Source: Paulinella micropora (Eukaryota > Cercozoa > Imbricatea > Euglyphida). From it: a DNA stretch of 64,000 bases. Both the position numbers and the translations under genes were made by a program. Below are positions 10,131 through 32,719 of the stretch, in pieces. Position 1 is the first letter of the stretch; every line of letters starts with the position of its first letter. Under the pieces are notes generated by a model, which worked only from the letters and a program-made list of their open reading frames with translations, had not been told where the DNA came from and made no database searches. The stretch lies in the NCBI GenBank assembly GCA_009731375.1, contig BJOX01000366.1, positions 488,706 to 552,705 of the forward strand. The letters run 5' to 3'.

Positions 10131-11466
10131 GCCAATCATCAAGTACGCTGACGATGCAGGACAATTCAAGGAGGCAGTTGTTTTACAAGGGGTGCAGCTT
10201 GTCGCAAGCGGATTGGAGCTAGGCCCAACAAGGCTAGTGTACATATCGGACGGAGAAACTGCAGGTAGAATGGGGTATGATCATGAACGTAAATATTAAA
10301 TTTTTTGTTGCAAAATTGTAAATTTTAGACTGGCGATCCATCTTGCCAATAGATGGAGGAAGAAGAAAAAGGGGCAAGGGCAAGACGTAATCATTGCTTG
10401 ATTTCTTGTTATGTTTTGGTTTTGTCTCAAACTAAATATTATTTCTTGCCCTGACTCCTTTTTTTTTTTTTTTTTAAACTTGCACAGCCGCTGGAAAGGA
10501 TGTACTTGCGGTGAGGAATATCTGGCAAGGTGGTGACAAGCCAGAGAAGAAAAAGCTCCAGTTTCTGGATATACACAAGGTCAATGCAGATCAATCCAAA
10601 CGTCTGCAAGATAAAAACATGATCTTTGATAAAGTCATCAAACCTGCCGTACGTGGGCAATGTGGATCACGCTAAGCTGACCATGCTTCGCAAGTTCAGG
10701 GAGAGAGCTTTGCTCTGGAACCTTGAGCAGAAAAGAACTGCAAAAGTGAAGCACGGTACATATAACATCTTTTTTTCACCACACCCATTCATGCTATGTT
10801 TGTGATCTGTCTGCAGAAAGCCTGAATGAGCAGGCAATGCAATTAAAGCAAGTGGTGGTGGTTCCTGAGACACCCACAAAGAAAAAGGGCAAGAAAACAT
10901 CAGGCAAGCCACCAGCCTCAGAAAAAAAAACATCTAAGAGACGGTAAATTACTAGTTTGATAAATATTATGCTTTTTACATGTTTGATAAATATTATTGT
11001 GATTGCGGAGACAGGCAAGTTTCTGACTCAAAGCCCTCAGAATACGCCTCAGGTATGATGATTGTTTTGCATTTCCATTTCAAACATCCTTTTTATGTTG
11101 CCTTTAGCCACTGACGGCTGCAGATGTACAAAAGATGCTCGCTGATGCATTCAAGAATAACAATAAGAAGGAGAAGAAGAAGAAGAAGAAGCAGGAAGAA
11201 GAAGAGGAGGAGGAGAAAGAAGAAGGGGAGGAGGAGGAGGGCGAAGAAGAAGAAGAAGAAGTAGAAGAAGAAGAGAAGAAGAAGAAGAAGAAACGACGAA
11301 TAAGAAAAATAAAACAAACGTATAAAGAAGAAACAGAAGAGCAGATGAGCAAGAAGCTCAGACGAGTCTGTAGACTCACAAGAAGTGCGCAGACGTGTCC
11401 AGCAGAACTACGGAAAGCAGCTAAGACAACTAGAAGAATTATCGCGCCGCGCGGAACGGCTTTGAA
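10131..11466 (+). pseudogene. Multi-exon Lys/Glu-rich gene ending in the right TIR
   Basis: Exon-like blocks with AG/GT edges: 10131-10264 (after TTTATTTTAG; encodes I-I-K-Y-A-D-D-A-G-Q-F-K...I-S-D-G-E-T), 10329-10386, about 10487-10755, about 10817-10946 (basic, K-K-K-G-K-K) and 11108 onward (L-T-A-A-D-V-Q-K-M-L-A-D-A-F-K followed by K/E runs). Inside the third block the frame changes near 10645, where one extra C separates two well-formed coding segments. The final tail, read in another frame from about 11360 to TGA at 11464-11466, is identical to the tail in the left TIR. No family recognised. The frame changes suggest decay or sequence error. Confidence 0.4.
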
Positions 11467-12194
11467 ACTTCAAGTTCACATAACATTAACAGCACAACCC
11501 CCCCCCCCCCCCCCCCCCCCGCGCGNNNNNNNNNNNNNNNNNNNNNNNNNNNNNNNNNNNNNNNNNNNNNNNNNNNNNNNNNNNNNNNNNNNNNNNNNNN
11601 NNNNNNNNNNNNNNNNNNNNNNNNNNNNNNNNNNNNNNNNNNNNNNNNNNNNNNNNNNNNNNNNNNNNNNNNNNNNNNNNNNNNNNNNNNNNNNNNNNNN
11701 NNNNNNNNNNNNNNNNNNNNNNNNNNNNNNNNNNNNNNNNNNNNNNNNNNNNNNNNNNNNNNNNNNNNNNNNNNNNCCCCCCCCCCCCCCCCCCCCCCCC
11801 CCGGGCCCTGTTCGGTACGTATACGGTGTGGGTGTGTTGATCATAATAATTCTAAGTTTTTTATGCAGCTTATAATAATAATATTAATTGTTTTGCTTCT
11901 TTTTCCGTCGAACACAGCTGATTTCATCCTTTAAACACTCAATTTTGAACCTGCTGCTTGGACTTAGGGTGAATTTAGTACGTTTCTGACAGTGTACCGG
12001 TTAAAGTCTGATACTAAGACAAAAATCATCCACACATTACAGGAAAAAATTTTAAATACTAATTGTAATGCTAAAATCACTAAAAACAAGTAAATAATGA
12101 TGTATCGTGCATGTTTAAACAAATTGTGACTATGGTCATAATCACAGTAATTTCGAAAAAAAGGGACCCTGTCCCTTTAGCCGAATTGGTTGTT
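11357..12194 (-). repeat. Right terminal inverted repeat
   Basis: Reverse complement of 1088-2043, including the tail-coding segment, the poly-C/gap position and the tip. The tip palindrome has a mismatch relative to the left arm (GGGACCCTGTCCC versus GGGACAGTGTCCC). Confidence 0.75.
11526..11776. other. Assembly gap flanked by poly-C
   Basis: A run of 251 N bordered by C homopolymers, mirroring the gap in the left arm. Confidence 0.95.
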
Positions 12195-12197
12195 TAC
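12195..12197. repeat. Right 3-bp target-site duplication (TAC)
   Basis: Matches TAC at 1085-1087. It is followed by further TAC triplets of the target. Confidence 0.7.
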
Positions 12198-13025
12198 TAC
12201 TACGGACAATCCACCCTCTACTGCTCCCCCTACTCCTACTCCTACTCCCCCTACTTCTACTTCCCCTACTCCTACTCCCCCTACTTCTTCCCCTATTTCT
12301 CCCACTCCTTCCATGAATGTAGTACTGGTAGTGGTTGTCGTAGTAGTATTAGTAGTAGTAGTAGTAGCAGTAGTAGTAGGTGTAGTATTAGTAGCAGGTG
12401 TGGGAAGAGATGTAGTTGTGTTGCTGGATTGAGCAGGGTTGATGCTTTTTCTCGACAAAGTGACGTGTAAACAAAGTGGCGGGTTCGTAATACATAGCAT
12501 CATGAGGAGGCAGCAATCCTAAGTTCAGTTTTTCTCTGTACTTGCTCAATATCTCCCCTCTCTTCCTTTCTTGATCAACATGAAGTGAACAGAAGTCATG
12601 GTCTATCAGTCTAGCAGCACATCTCCCACCTTGCAGCCCCTTCCTCGCCGCCCCCAATCTCCACGAGCACCTAACCCCTGTATCTGGCACTGTCGCCTCA
12701 CACTGCTTACTGCTCGTGACATGACAACTGACTGTACGTACTTATCTACCGTGGAGGTTGAGGGGTGGGCCACCTACTTCTCGTAACGTGACTGGGTTGT
12801 AATTTTTCACGTACCCTACCCTTGTACGTCTGAGGGCCCAATTCCCCTTCCAAAGGTATGATTTGATTTAGGGGAGTTGGGTCGCCAGCCATATCAAGGG
12901 TGGTTAAAAACTTATTCTCGTGAAGGGTGGAATAGTGGGGCGAGTGTGTGTGGAGTCGTTTTGTGTAGATGATGCATGTCCTTTCTGCTCTCCTCTACGC
13001 ACTACCCTCAACACCTCCTCCCCCT
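12198..13025 (-). pseudogene. Decayed coding between gag-like ORF and transposon insertion
   Basis: Minus-strand coding segments appear in changing frames: one around 12780-12935 (contains L-D-M-A-G-D-P-T-P-L-N), one around 12480-12690 (C-A-A-R-L-I-D-H-D-F-C-S-L-H, a possible small zinc-binding motif) and a Thr/Gly/Val-rich low-complexity stretch that runs into the insertion site at 12198. A one-base frame change falls in the A-run near 12450. The segments continue in order from the gag-like ORF, so I read them as the downstream part of the same retroelement. Confidence 0.4.
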
Positions 13026-14714
13026 CTACTTCTTGCGCCAGGTGGCTTTAGATGCGTGAGATAAAAGTGGCATGGGGGTGTTGGTTGAAGATGGGGAGTT
13101 GTCTTCCTCGATGCTCATACCACTGTCATCTTCGAGGGTGTTAGTTGAGAGTGGGGTGTCATCTTCCTCGACATACATACCACTATCATCTTCTCTTTCT
13201 TTCCCCATTATCATGATGGCCATGTGGTGAATCCCCAACTCACCATCCACTTCTGATTCTTCTTCAGACTCAGAAGGAGACTGGTTAGTTGGGGATTCAT
13301 CTCCTTCTTCACTTTCAGAGTGAGAGAGTGAGTTAGAGGAGTCGGATGATTCAGCGTTTAGGCTTATCATTTTCTTCTTTTTAATGAAGTCTGCTGCTTT
13401 CAGCTTTCGTCTCCCTCCTCTGCTGCCTTCCTTCTTCTTCTTCTTCTTTGCTCCTTCTTCTTCTTTCTTCTTGTGTCTGTCTGTCTTCTCACTCTGACTG
13501 TCCTCTCTCTTCTTAGTTCTCCTTCTTATGGGGCATTTCAAGGGACCGTGTCCGTCCTTGGGACAATCTTTGAGCTGACACCTAACTAGACAGAAAGCAA
13601 TCTTATGGTCAGGGCACAGGCAGTTCCAGCAAATACTGTCCTCTCCCTCACCATAAGTCTGTGATAACTTGCCCTTCTTCTTGCCCTGAGCTATTCCTGC
13701 TACTGTGTTGATAGTGATAGGGTCACTCTTAGAGCTACCAGATCCATAGAGTTTACGCATTCTAGTTTCTGATACGTTGCTCTGAGCTAGCTGCTCTACT
13801 ACCTTGATAAATTCTGGCAGCTTGGGTCTTTGAGTAGGTTAGAAAGGACACCAAGTGTTACGATAGTAGGCTTGATAAACAGGTAAGTGTTTTAATTTCT
13901 TCATGATCATGCCTGTCTTCATCATCTCTGGTATCACTCCCATCGTCTTCTCCTGCGTCTTGATAGTCGTGAGATAGTCCGCTAGCCAGCTACTCACCTC
14001 ACTAACCTTCTTGGGGTACGAATGGTATAGTTTTTCCCGGTCCTCTTCAAACCTTATGAGGTCAAGACCTCCATAATGTTTTTTGAGGGCGAGGAAACAC
14101 TTTACACCATCTGTATCCCCCTGCCTCATTATAGTCATCACCTTCCTATCGTGAGCACATGATTGGAGTAGGAAAGCATAGAGCAATCTGTTTAGCTTAG
14201 CTTCTTTCTCTCTCATGTAATATCTGGCTCCCAATTGTAATGCAAATAGCGGCGACGGTTTACTCCCCCCCGTCAACACTTGTATTTTGGATTTTTGGTC
14301 CGTAAGTATAGCAGTGGCGGGGACAGAGGCAGTTCTTGTACTTGTAGTTTCTTGACCCTCTCCTTTCTTTCCCTTGTCTTTCTCCTCTACCTTTACTACT
14401 GTCTCCTCTTCGTCCTCTTCGTCTCCCTCTTCCTTTGTAGGTGATTTGAAGGGTGCATGAGAAGGAGATTCAGGTCGTGCAGGTAGCTGTATAGGTTTGG
14501 CTAAGGGATGAGTCTCAAAGCCCGGAATTATGGAAAGGATTTCTGGGTGTGTGACACCTATAACTGATGTAAAGGTGTACTCAAACAACTCCCATTCTTT
14601 TCCATGGTTGAACTTTGGAGGGTCTAGCATCATTTTTACTAAGTCAGAATCTTGATACGCCATATTGTTCGGGCGTACCAAGGGCGGAAGGTAGGAGGGA
14701 GGCTCGACTATCAA
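13026..14714 (-). pseudogene. Copia-like Gag with one in-frame stop
   Basis: A single minus-strand frame from the ATG at 14714 to the TAG/TAA region at 13026, interrupted only by TAA at 13839-13841. The N-terminal part resembles Copia-type Gag: an acidic linker, then K-L-N-R-L-L-Y-A-F-L-L-Q-S-C and a helical region with V-S-S-W-L-A-D-Y-L. After the stop a classic zinc knuckle, C-W-N-C-L-C-P-D-H-K-I-A-F-C (C-x2-C-x4-H-x4-C), is followed by a Lys-rich and then an acidic/serine-rich tail. Knuckles of this kind bind RNA in retrotransposon capsids. The open frame after TAA suggests a recent nonsense mutation. The first ~110 bp recur at 16320 because of the assembly duplication. Confidence 0.6.
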
Positions 14715-14784
14715 TGTTGCTTTCTCTGTGGGTAGAGAAGCGAGATGGAGTTAGGAAATAATTAGTTATACTAGCGACTAGGTG

Positions 14785-14945
14785 GCAGCCTTCCGCACAG
14801 TCCACTTAGTGTGACTGGTGGTAGCCTTCCGCACACACACCAGACTGGTGGTAGCCTTCTGCACACACACCAGATTTGAATATTTGGTGACTGCCTTCCG
14901 CATTTACACCTGTTTGTATTTTCGGTGGCAGCCTTCCGCACGCCC
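14785..14945. repeat. ~30-bp minisatellite, about five units
   Basis: Imperfect units share GGTGGTAGCCTTCCGCACA and CACACACCAGA. The same array recurs at about 16496-16656 in the duplicated segment. It lies just upstream of the gag-like ORF. Confidence 0.8.
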
Positions 14946-15881
14946 CGATAGTACGCAATAAGTGAATAAAGTCTACTAGACCTAACGTTCACGCTACAAG
15001 GCTCAGCTCTATAAACTGTGAGACTAACTTAATAATCTGCCCGGCGCATACTTGCTGTGTCCTACAGTAGACTAGTACTTTATTGAGAAAAGGGCGCCAA
15101 GGGAACGGCCCGATTATATACTAGGCCGGACATACGTAATGGCTCTAACGACACACATTACATATGCCGCCGGCCCATACTGACTATCCGGTTAATTATA
15201 TCAATAGGTCTAACATTAATCATGAGTCCTACTATTGAGTGGCAAGTATTTTATTCAACAGTGTTTGCGTAAAATAATAATCATGTGATTCTAAAGCCGG
15301 CGGGGCCTTCCGAGCCAGAACGTTGAAAGTAGGAGGAAAGGTATTATTATATATAAATATATACTTGTGGCAGCTGAGAACAGTGAGTCGGACTCTCAGA
15401 AAGCATGGCAAGCAGATTTACTACTGACGTTTTTAAAGCTACCGAAACTGACTACAGGCAGGCGCCGCCAATTCTTGAAAAGTCAGTGACTCCAAATTAT
15501 TCGATTTTGAATTATAAAAAAATTTACTTATGCCCGGCGCATCTCTTCAGCTCATGTGTGAGGTTTGTTGGTCGTTTGGTTCAGTAGTATCACTTACCGT
15601 TGAATACTAGTATTAATACTTAAGTCACAGTGCCACGGTCCAGAGTTTCCGATTGGTAGTTGAAGTAATTTTTGTTACCAATGCGAAAATCGAATTGGAA
15701 ATTCGATAAGCAGTGACTCGGAATTGCGCAAAATTTTAACAAAAATTAACAATGTGTAACACTGGGCCTGGGAACTTAAACATTGGATCAGTTGAAGTGG
15801 AAGGTTTTTATAGAATCTTTCAAGTCCGCACAGAAAGTTGCATTTATTTGTCAGTGATATGTGCGTGTGTATGTGTGTGTT

Positions 15882-16309
15882 TTACACGTGTGTTTGCAAG
15901 ATGCGCCGGCGCAAAAGCTGGTATGGCCGGTATACACTGCGCTCACTGTCCAGCCCGGGCACGAAGAAAGCCCGGAATGCGCTCGGGGAGGCCCCCGCGT
16001 CCAGAAAGTCCCACTTGCCCACCACTTCCCACTCCGCCACCGCGCGGCCGTCCGCCACCTTGGGCCCGAACTTCCTGCTGATTTGGTCAAAATGCTCCTC
16101 CTCCTGGTCCGGCAGGTCCAGGTCCACGATGTAGTGGCAGCTAGTCACGTGCACGTAGCGGTCGAACTCTTCCCGGTTGAGTCCGTTCATGCCGGTGGGG
16201 ATTGCGGAGGTGGCCGCGGGCAGTCCTGAGCTGGCGTAATGCTTGGGCAGTAGGCCGTCAAACTGGGATTTCAAGAACTGCAGCTTGGTGGGTCGACCCC
16301 CCACGTCGG
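15882..16309 (-). pseudogene. Duplicate part of ALG9 last exon (assembly artefact)
   Basis: Identical to 17593-18020, the coding part of the final ALG9 exon, but cut off by the 10-N gap at 16310. It has no acceptor or upstream exons of its own, so it should not be counted as a second gene. Confidence 0.8.
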
Positions 16310-16319
16310 NNNNNNNNNN
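16310..16319. other. 10-N scaffold gap
   Basis: Ten N between the two copies of the 1701-bp segment. Confidence 0.95.
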
Positions 16320-17592
16320 TGAACTTTGGAGGGTCTAGCATCATTTTTACTAAGTCAGAATCTTGATACGCCATATTGTTCGGGCGTACCAAGGGCGGAA
16401 GGTAGGAGGGAGGCTCGACTATCAATGTTGCTTTCTCTGTGGGTAGAGAAGCGAGATGGAGTTAGGAAATAATTAGTTATACTAGCGACTAGGTGGCAGC
16501 CTTCCGCACAGTCCACTTAGTGTGACTGGTGGTAGCCTTCCGCACACACACCAGACTGGTGGTAGCCTTCTGCACACACACCAGATTTGAATATTTGGTG
16601 ACTGCCTTCCGCATTTACACCTGTTTGTATTTTCGGTGGCAGCCTTCCGCACGCCCCGATAGTACGCAATAAGTGAATAAAGTCTACTAGACCTAACGTT
16701 CACGCTACAAGGCTCAGCTCTATAAACTGTGAGACTAACTTAATAATCTGCCCGGCGCATACTTGCTGTGTCCTACAGTAGACTAGTACTTTATTGAGAA
16801 AAGGGCGCCAAGGGAACGGCCCGATTATATACTAGGCCGGACATACGTAATGGCTCTAACGACACACATTACATATGCCGCCGGCCCATACTGACTATCC
16901 GGTTAATTATATCAATAGGTCTAACATTAATCATGAGTCCTACTATTGAGTGGCAAGTATTTTATTCAACAGTGTTTGCGTAAAATAATAATCATGTGAT
17001 TCTAAAGCCGGCGGGGCCTTCCGAGCCAGAACGTTGAAAGTAGGAGGAAAGGTATTATTATATATAAATATATACTTGTGGCAGCTGAGAACAGTGAGTC
17101 GGACTCTCAGAAAGCATGGCAAGCAGATTTACTACTGACGTTTTTAAAGCTACCGAAACTGACTACAGGCAGGCGCCGCCAATTCTTGAAAAGTCAGTGA
17201 CTCCAAATTATTCGATTTTGAATTATAAAAAAATTTACTTATGCCCGGCGCATCTCTTCAGCTCATGTGTGAGGTTTGTTGGTCGTTTGGTTCAGTAGTA
17301 TCACTTACCGTTGAATACTAGTATTAATACTTAAGTCACAGTGCCACGGTCCAGAGTTTCCGATTGGTAGTTGAAGTAATTTTTGTTACCAATGCGAAAA
17401 TCGAATTGGAAATTCGATAAGCAGTGACTCGGAATTGCGCAAAATTTTAACAAAAATTAACAATGTGTAACACTGGGCCTGGGAACTTAAACATTGGATC
17501 AGTTGAAGTGGAAGGTTTTTATAGAATCTTTCAAGTCCGCACAGAAAGTTGCATTTATTTGTCAGTGATATGTGCGTGTGTATGTGTGTGTT

Positions 17593-28654
<11,062 letters not shown>

Positions 28655-28702
28655 ATAGGCTAGGACACGTGCACGAAGATTAGGATGGTGTGTGTGTGAG
28701 AG

Positions 28703-28851
28703 NNNNNNNNNNNNNNNNNNNNNNNNNNNNNNNNNNNNNNNNNNNNNNNNNNNNNNNNNNNNNNNNNNNNNNNNNNNNNNNNNNNNNNNNNNNNNNNNNN
28801 NNNNNNNNNNNNNNNNNNNNNNNNNNNNNNNNNNNNNNNNNNNNNNNNNNN
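28703..28851. other. Assembly gap, 149 N
   Basis: Run of N upstream of the ALG9 start codon. The promoter may lie in or beyond it. Confidence 0.95.
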
Positions 28852-28914
28852 GGGCGGCTCTGCTAGAATAAGCAACACGCACTGCAAAAGGTCGGTGAGC
28901 GTGATTGAGTGACA

Positions 28915-29102
28915 ACAACGACAACAAGAACAACAACAACAAGAACAACAACAACAGCAGCAACAACAGCAAGAATGAGCAAGCTCTGGCGTCCCGACGA
29001 CTGGGGATGACAAGACGTTAATGTTTGTCTTGGAGTGGCGGTTATTATTTAAGGCCGTTCGCCCACACCATCTTGCCATGGATTTAACTTATTATTCATT
29101 TG

Positions 29103-29146
<44 letters not shown>

Positions 29147-29189
29147 GATTGTTTTTGAGCCTTAGACTTCTACAATGAGTATTGTTGGC

Positions 29190-29220
<31 letters not shown>

Positions 29221-29375
29221 AGCTGTTGTTAGCTGTTGTTGTTAGCTGTTGTTGTTAGCTGTTGTTCTTGTTGTTGTTGTTGTTGTTGTTATTGTTGTTG
29301 TTGTTGTTGTTGTTATTGTTGTTAGCTGTTGTCGTTGTTGTTGTTGTTGCTTGTTCTTGTTCTTGTTAGCTGTCG

Positions 29376-29406
<31 letters not shown>

Positions 29407-29519
29407 AATTAATGATTTAAACCAATTACAAGATGTTGTGTGGCTACGGCCACAGAAATATAATAACTGCCAGTTCAAGACTTGAGTCCTGTCATCCCCG
29501 GCCGGAGACGCCAGAGCTC

Positions 29520-29586
<67 letters not shown>

Positions 29587-30153
29587 GCCAACAGCAACAG
29601 CCAACAACAACAACAACAAGAACAACATCAACAAGAACAACAAGAAAAACAACAACAACAAAAATAAATTCTCTTTCCATTTTCCTTTTTGTTCTTTGTT
29701 GTTGTTGTTGTTGTTGTTGTTGTTTGTTGTTGTTGTTGTTTGTTGTTGTTGTTTGTTGTTTGTTTTGCTGTTGTTGTTGTTGTTGTTGTTGTTGTAAATT
29801 TAATTACAATTACAACAGTGGCATGATGGTGCATGGATAACGGCCTTAAACTCACTTCAAGACAAGTAGATATCTAATCATCCACGGCCGACACGGGACG
29901 CCAGAGCATGTCTCACTGTACTATAGGGCTCTAGAGCTCAAAGACAAGAAAAAGAAAGAGGAAAAGGAGCAGAAGAGCATGCACTATTGTAAAACAACAA
30001 CATAAGAGGGAGAAGAGGAAAAGCGGTGAGGAGCGCAGACAAGATTCGAAAGAGGAGCAAGTCCCCTGAAAAGGGGGAGAAGAAAGAGAGAGGGAAGATG
30101 AAGGGGGAGGAGAAACTCGCCATGGCCGATGGGAAAACAGTCTGAGCAACAAG

Positions 30154-30189
<36 letters not shown>

Positions 30190-30560
30190 GTTGTTGTTGT
30201 TGTTTGTTGTTGTTTGTTGTTGTTTGTTGTTGTTGTTGTTGTTGTTAGCTGTTGCTGTTGTTGTTGTTGTTGTGGTTGTTGTTGTTGTCGTTGTTGTAGT
30301 TTTGTTGTTGTTGTTGTTGTTGTTGTTGTATTTGATAATAATAATAAAACTTAAATAAAGTATTTAAAATGAGACTAAAATGCAATGTTGTTGTTGTTGT
30401 TGTTGTATTTAATAATAATAATAATAAAACTTAAATAAAGTATTTAAAATGCAAGATGGTGTGTGGCTACGTTGTTCAATTTGATAATAATAATAAAACT
30501 TAAACAAAGTATTTAAAATGCAAGTGTGGCTACGGCCTTCAATTTCCACTTTCATCCCCG

Positions 30561-30644
<84 letters not shown>

Positions 30645-30660
30645 ATTCTTCGTGTTACTT
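28915..30660. repeat. (AAC)n/(GTT)n tracts with a degenerate dispersed repeat
   Basis: Long AAC arrays (29103-29145, 29518-29660) and GTT arrays (29190-29405, 29698-29795, 30152-30330, 30560-30645) alternate with related unique blocks. Motifs such as GACGCCAGAGC, ATGACAAGAC, GGTGTGTGGCTACGG and CCATG recur at 28978-29090, 29425-29520 and 29815-29925, partly in inverted orientation. At 30330-30545 a unit containing AAAACTTAAATAAAGTATTT is repeated three times. A gap of 225 N follows at 30684-30908. Confidence 0.7.
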
Positions 30661-30908
30661 GCAAACTTCATGTCAAAGGACTTNNNNNNNNNNNNNNNNN
30701 NNNNNNNNNNNNNNNNNNNNNNNNNNNNNNNNNNNNNNNNNNNNNNNNNNNNNNNNNNNNNNNNNNNNNNNNNNNNNNNNNNNNNNNNNNNNNNNNNNNN
30801 NNNNNNNNNNNNNNNNNNNNNNNNNNNNNNNNNNNNNNNNNNNNNNNNNNNNNNNNNNNNNNNNNNNNNNNNNNNNNNNNNNNNNNNNNNNNNNNNNNNN
30901 NNNNNNNN

Positions 30909-32427
30909 AAGCATTTGGGTGGTAGTGACTAGGATGGCATGCGTGTCACTGACTCCAGGTATGGCATGCGTGTCACTGCCTCCAAGTCAGTAAGCAGTAC
31001 ATAAGTACTTAGATACGATAGACTTACGATATGATAAGTGGTACTGTGCATAGTTTTGTAAATTTATTTTTCGCCATCGCTTGTGTTGTTAAGATTTTCA
31101 TTCGCTTGTTTAATTTTTCATTGAGCTATTCCGGTTGTTGGTGGCACTTGATTAAGAATCCCGCTGGGGGTGCCACCTTCCGTTGCAAGCTCCGTACCAT
31201 TTTTCAGAAAAAACACCGGCAACTCAATCATTTTTTGTGGTGGGTATAGGGGCCGGCCTGTCTGGGAAAAGATGCCAGAGGAAAGGGTTCCCTGAGTGCA
31301 TCAGCTATCTTTACCACAAAGCATGTTAAAGCATTCCAAATATATACACCTTGAGTGCTTTTTATTACTTTTACAAAATATTTCTTGATACTTTTACTTA
31401 CTTGTATGTTACAAACCAGCTATGAGAAAATCACCTAAATTTTGTTGTCGAAACACGAAAATCTCAAATTTTGTAGTTTGATTATTATTTCTTGCACAGA
31501 TGAATAGGTGAATCATTTTTTAATATCATTAAACTTATTTCTCCAACTTTATGTTATTTGTAAATGTCTGTGGAAGGCAAAAACTCAAAATCACAAAACC
31601 AGAAAAATTCTGGTTTTGGGGCCATATATCTTAGTATTCATCAGTTTTAAGAATTTTAAGTATTGGAATCGTCTTCAAAATTTGTCTTCCACAACCATAA
31701 ACTAAAGATCCACCAAAGGATTTTTGTTCATTTTGCCTAAAAGCTACAAACCAAAAAGTGTGTTTTCACAACTTCACCTGTCTGACCTACACATGCCTGT
31801 ACATTTTTTCCTGGACCTTGCTCTGACATATATTTACGATAGATACAAAAATATTGAGAATGGGATGTGCCTGCTTCATTCCTGGATGCATGAAAGTCCA
31901 AGATGTCAGAATGTCAAAAAAGTTTTGACTATTTTTCTTTTGGAGTTAGTGTGATTTTTCAACAAAAACTACGTAGATTTGAAGGTGTAGTGTTTTAGGA
32001 ATCCTCCAACCTATTTAGGAGGTGTAGGACCTTCAATTGTTTTTAGAAATAAATTTTGTTTTCTTGTTCAGCTGACCATAAGGGACTGTTTTCCAACCGT
32101 GACCGACTCTGTGTGTCTCAGAGATGTTGAAATTTTCTCAAAATTCTATCAAATTATTTATCGAGATGCATTGTATAACGTTCGATAGTTCAAAAGATAA
32201 GAAAATAACAAGCAAAAACAAATTCTTCGATCATATAACCACATTGAATCAGCAAAAAAAATTACGGCACGACCTGTCTTTTTGACAAAGTTTCCTATCA
32301 GAAAATTTTTCCACAAGAAATAGCTAGTGACTTTTTTACAACTTCAAATACTTCGATTACCAAAACTACTAAAAATAATTTAAAATCGATTGCAGATTCT
32401 GAATCAGGGTGATCTGAAGACTTGCAT
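30909..32427. other. AT-rich intergenic DNA, no gene recognised
   Basis: A short direct repeat (ATGGCATGCGTGTCACTG, twice at about 30933 and 30961) starts the block. The rest is AT-rich with only short open frames, no splice pattern and no family motifs. Confidence 0.5.
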
Positions 32428-32453
32428 TGTATGTATCACCCCCCGGATAGCAG
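32428..32453 (+). repeat. First 26 bp of element C 5' LTR, split by element A
   Basis: TGTATGTATCACCCCCCGGA and TAGCAG match the start of the LTRs of A and B. Element A begins directly after it, and the rest of this LTR resumes at 42854. Confidence 0.75.
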
Positions 32454-32700
32454 TGTAGGCATCACCCCCCGGATAGCAGGTAAAAAGTACCCTTTTTCTG
32501 GTGTCAGGTGCACCTAGTTTTTTCCCATTATTTTCAATATCGTTTGGCCGGATTTGACCTAATGCCATTTTAACCTTGGTCTGTTGCCGTTTTCTTTTCG
32601 GCTTCACTGAGCTAATATAACGAGACATCATTCTCTTTTGGGGATTTGTGTCTGGTTGTATTACCGACTTTTTATTGAGCTATCTTCGGGGATTGTAACA
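32454..32700 (+). repeat. Element A 5' LTR, 247 bp
   Basis: Starts TGTAGGCATCACC and ends GGGGATTGTAACA. Matches 42607-42853 apart from one seen substitution (GCAGG versus GCCGG near the start). It presumably carries the promoter, although I see no clear TATA box. Confidence 0.9.
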
Positions 32701-32701
32701 T

Positions 32702-32719
32702 TGGAGTCACCAGCACAAG
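32702..32719 (+). promoter_or_regulatory. Element A candidate primer-binding site
   Basis: TGGAGTCACCAGCAC lies one base after the LTR and begins TGG, as expected for pairing with a tRNA CCA end. Elements C (TGGATTCCACATCAC) and B (TGGAGTCCACATCAC) have similar sequence at the same place. The tRNA was not identified. Confidence 0.55.

Larger units (their letters stand above)
1088..12194. mobile_element. 11.1-kb TIR DNA transposon with SET and transposase-like genes
   Basis: The element is bounded by long inverted repeats that start AACAACCAATTCGG at both ends and are flanked by a TAC duplication. Minus-strand cargo is a SET-domain gene (about 5862-6756) and a DUF7869-like transposase-like gene (about 2990-5363). 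Plus-strand cargo is two Lys/Glu-rich genes (7743-9473 and 10131-11466). All of these contain frameshifts or stops, so this copy looks non-autonomous now. A 3-bp duplication is known for CACTA and some other superfamilies, but the termini are not CACTA/CACTG, so I do not assign a superfamily. Two assembly gaps sit at the same place in both arms. Confidence 0.7.
14609..16309. repeat. 1701-bp segment, copy 1 of false duplication
   Basis: Every part compared matches 16320-18020 at an offset of 1711. It contains the start of the gag-like ORF and most of the last ALG9 exon. It ends exactly at a 10-N gap, as expected for two contigs with an unmerged overlap. Confidence 0.85.

Noticed and set aside
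1088-12194. A CACTA transposon, suggested by the 3-bp duplication
   Set aside because: The termini start AACAACC rather than CACTA/CACTG, and the transposase-like motifs do not suggest that family.
15882-16304. A second ALG9 gene
   Set aside because: It is an exact copy of the last exon, truncated at a scaffold gap and with no upstream exons.
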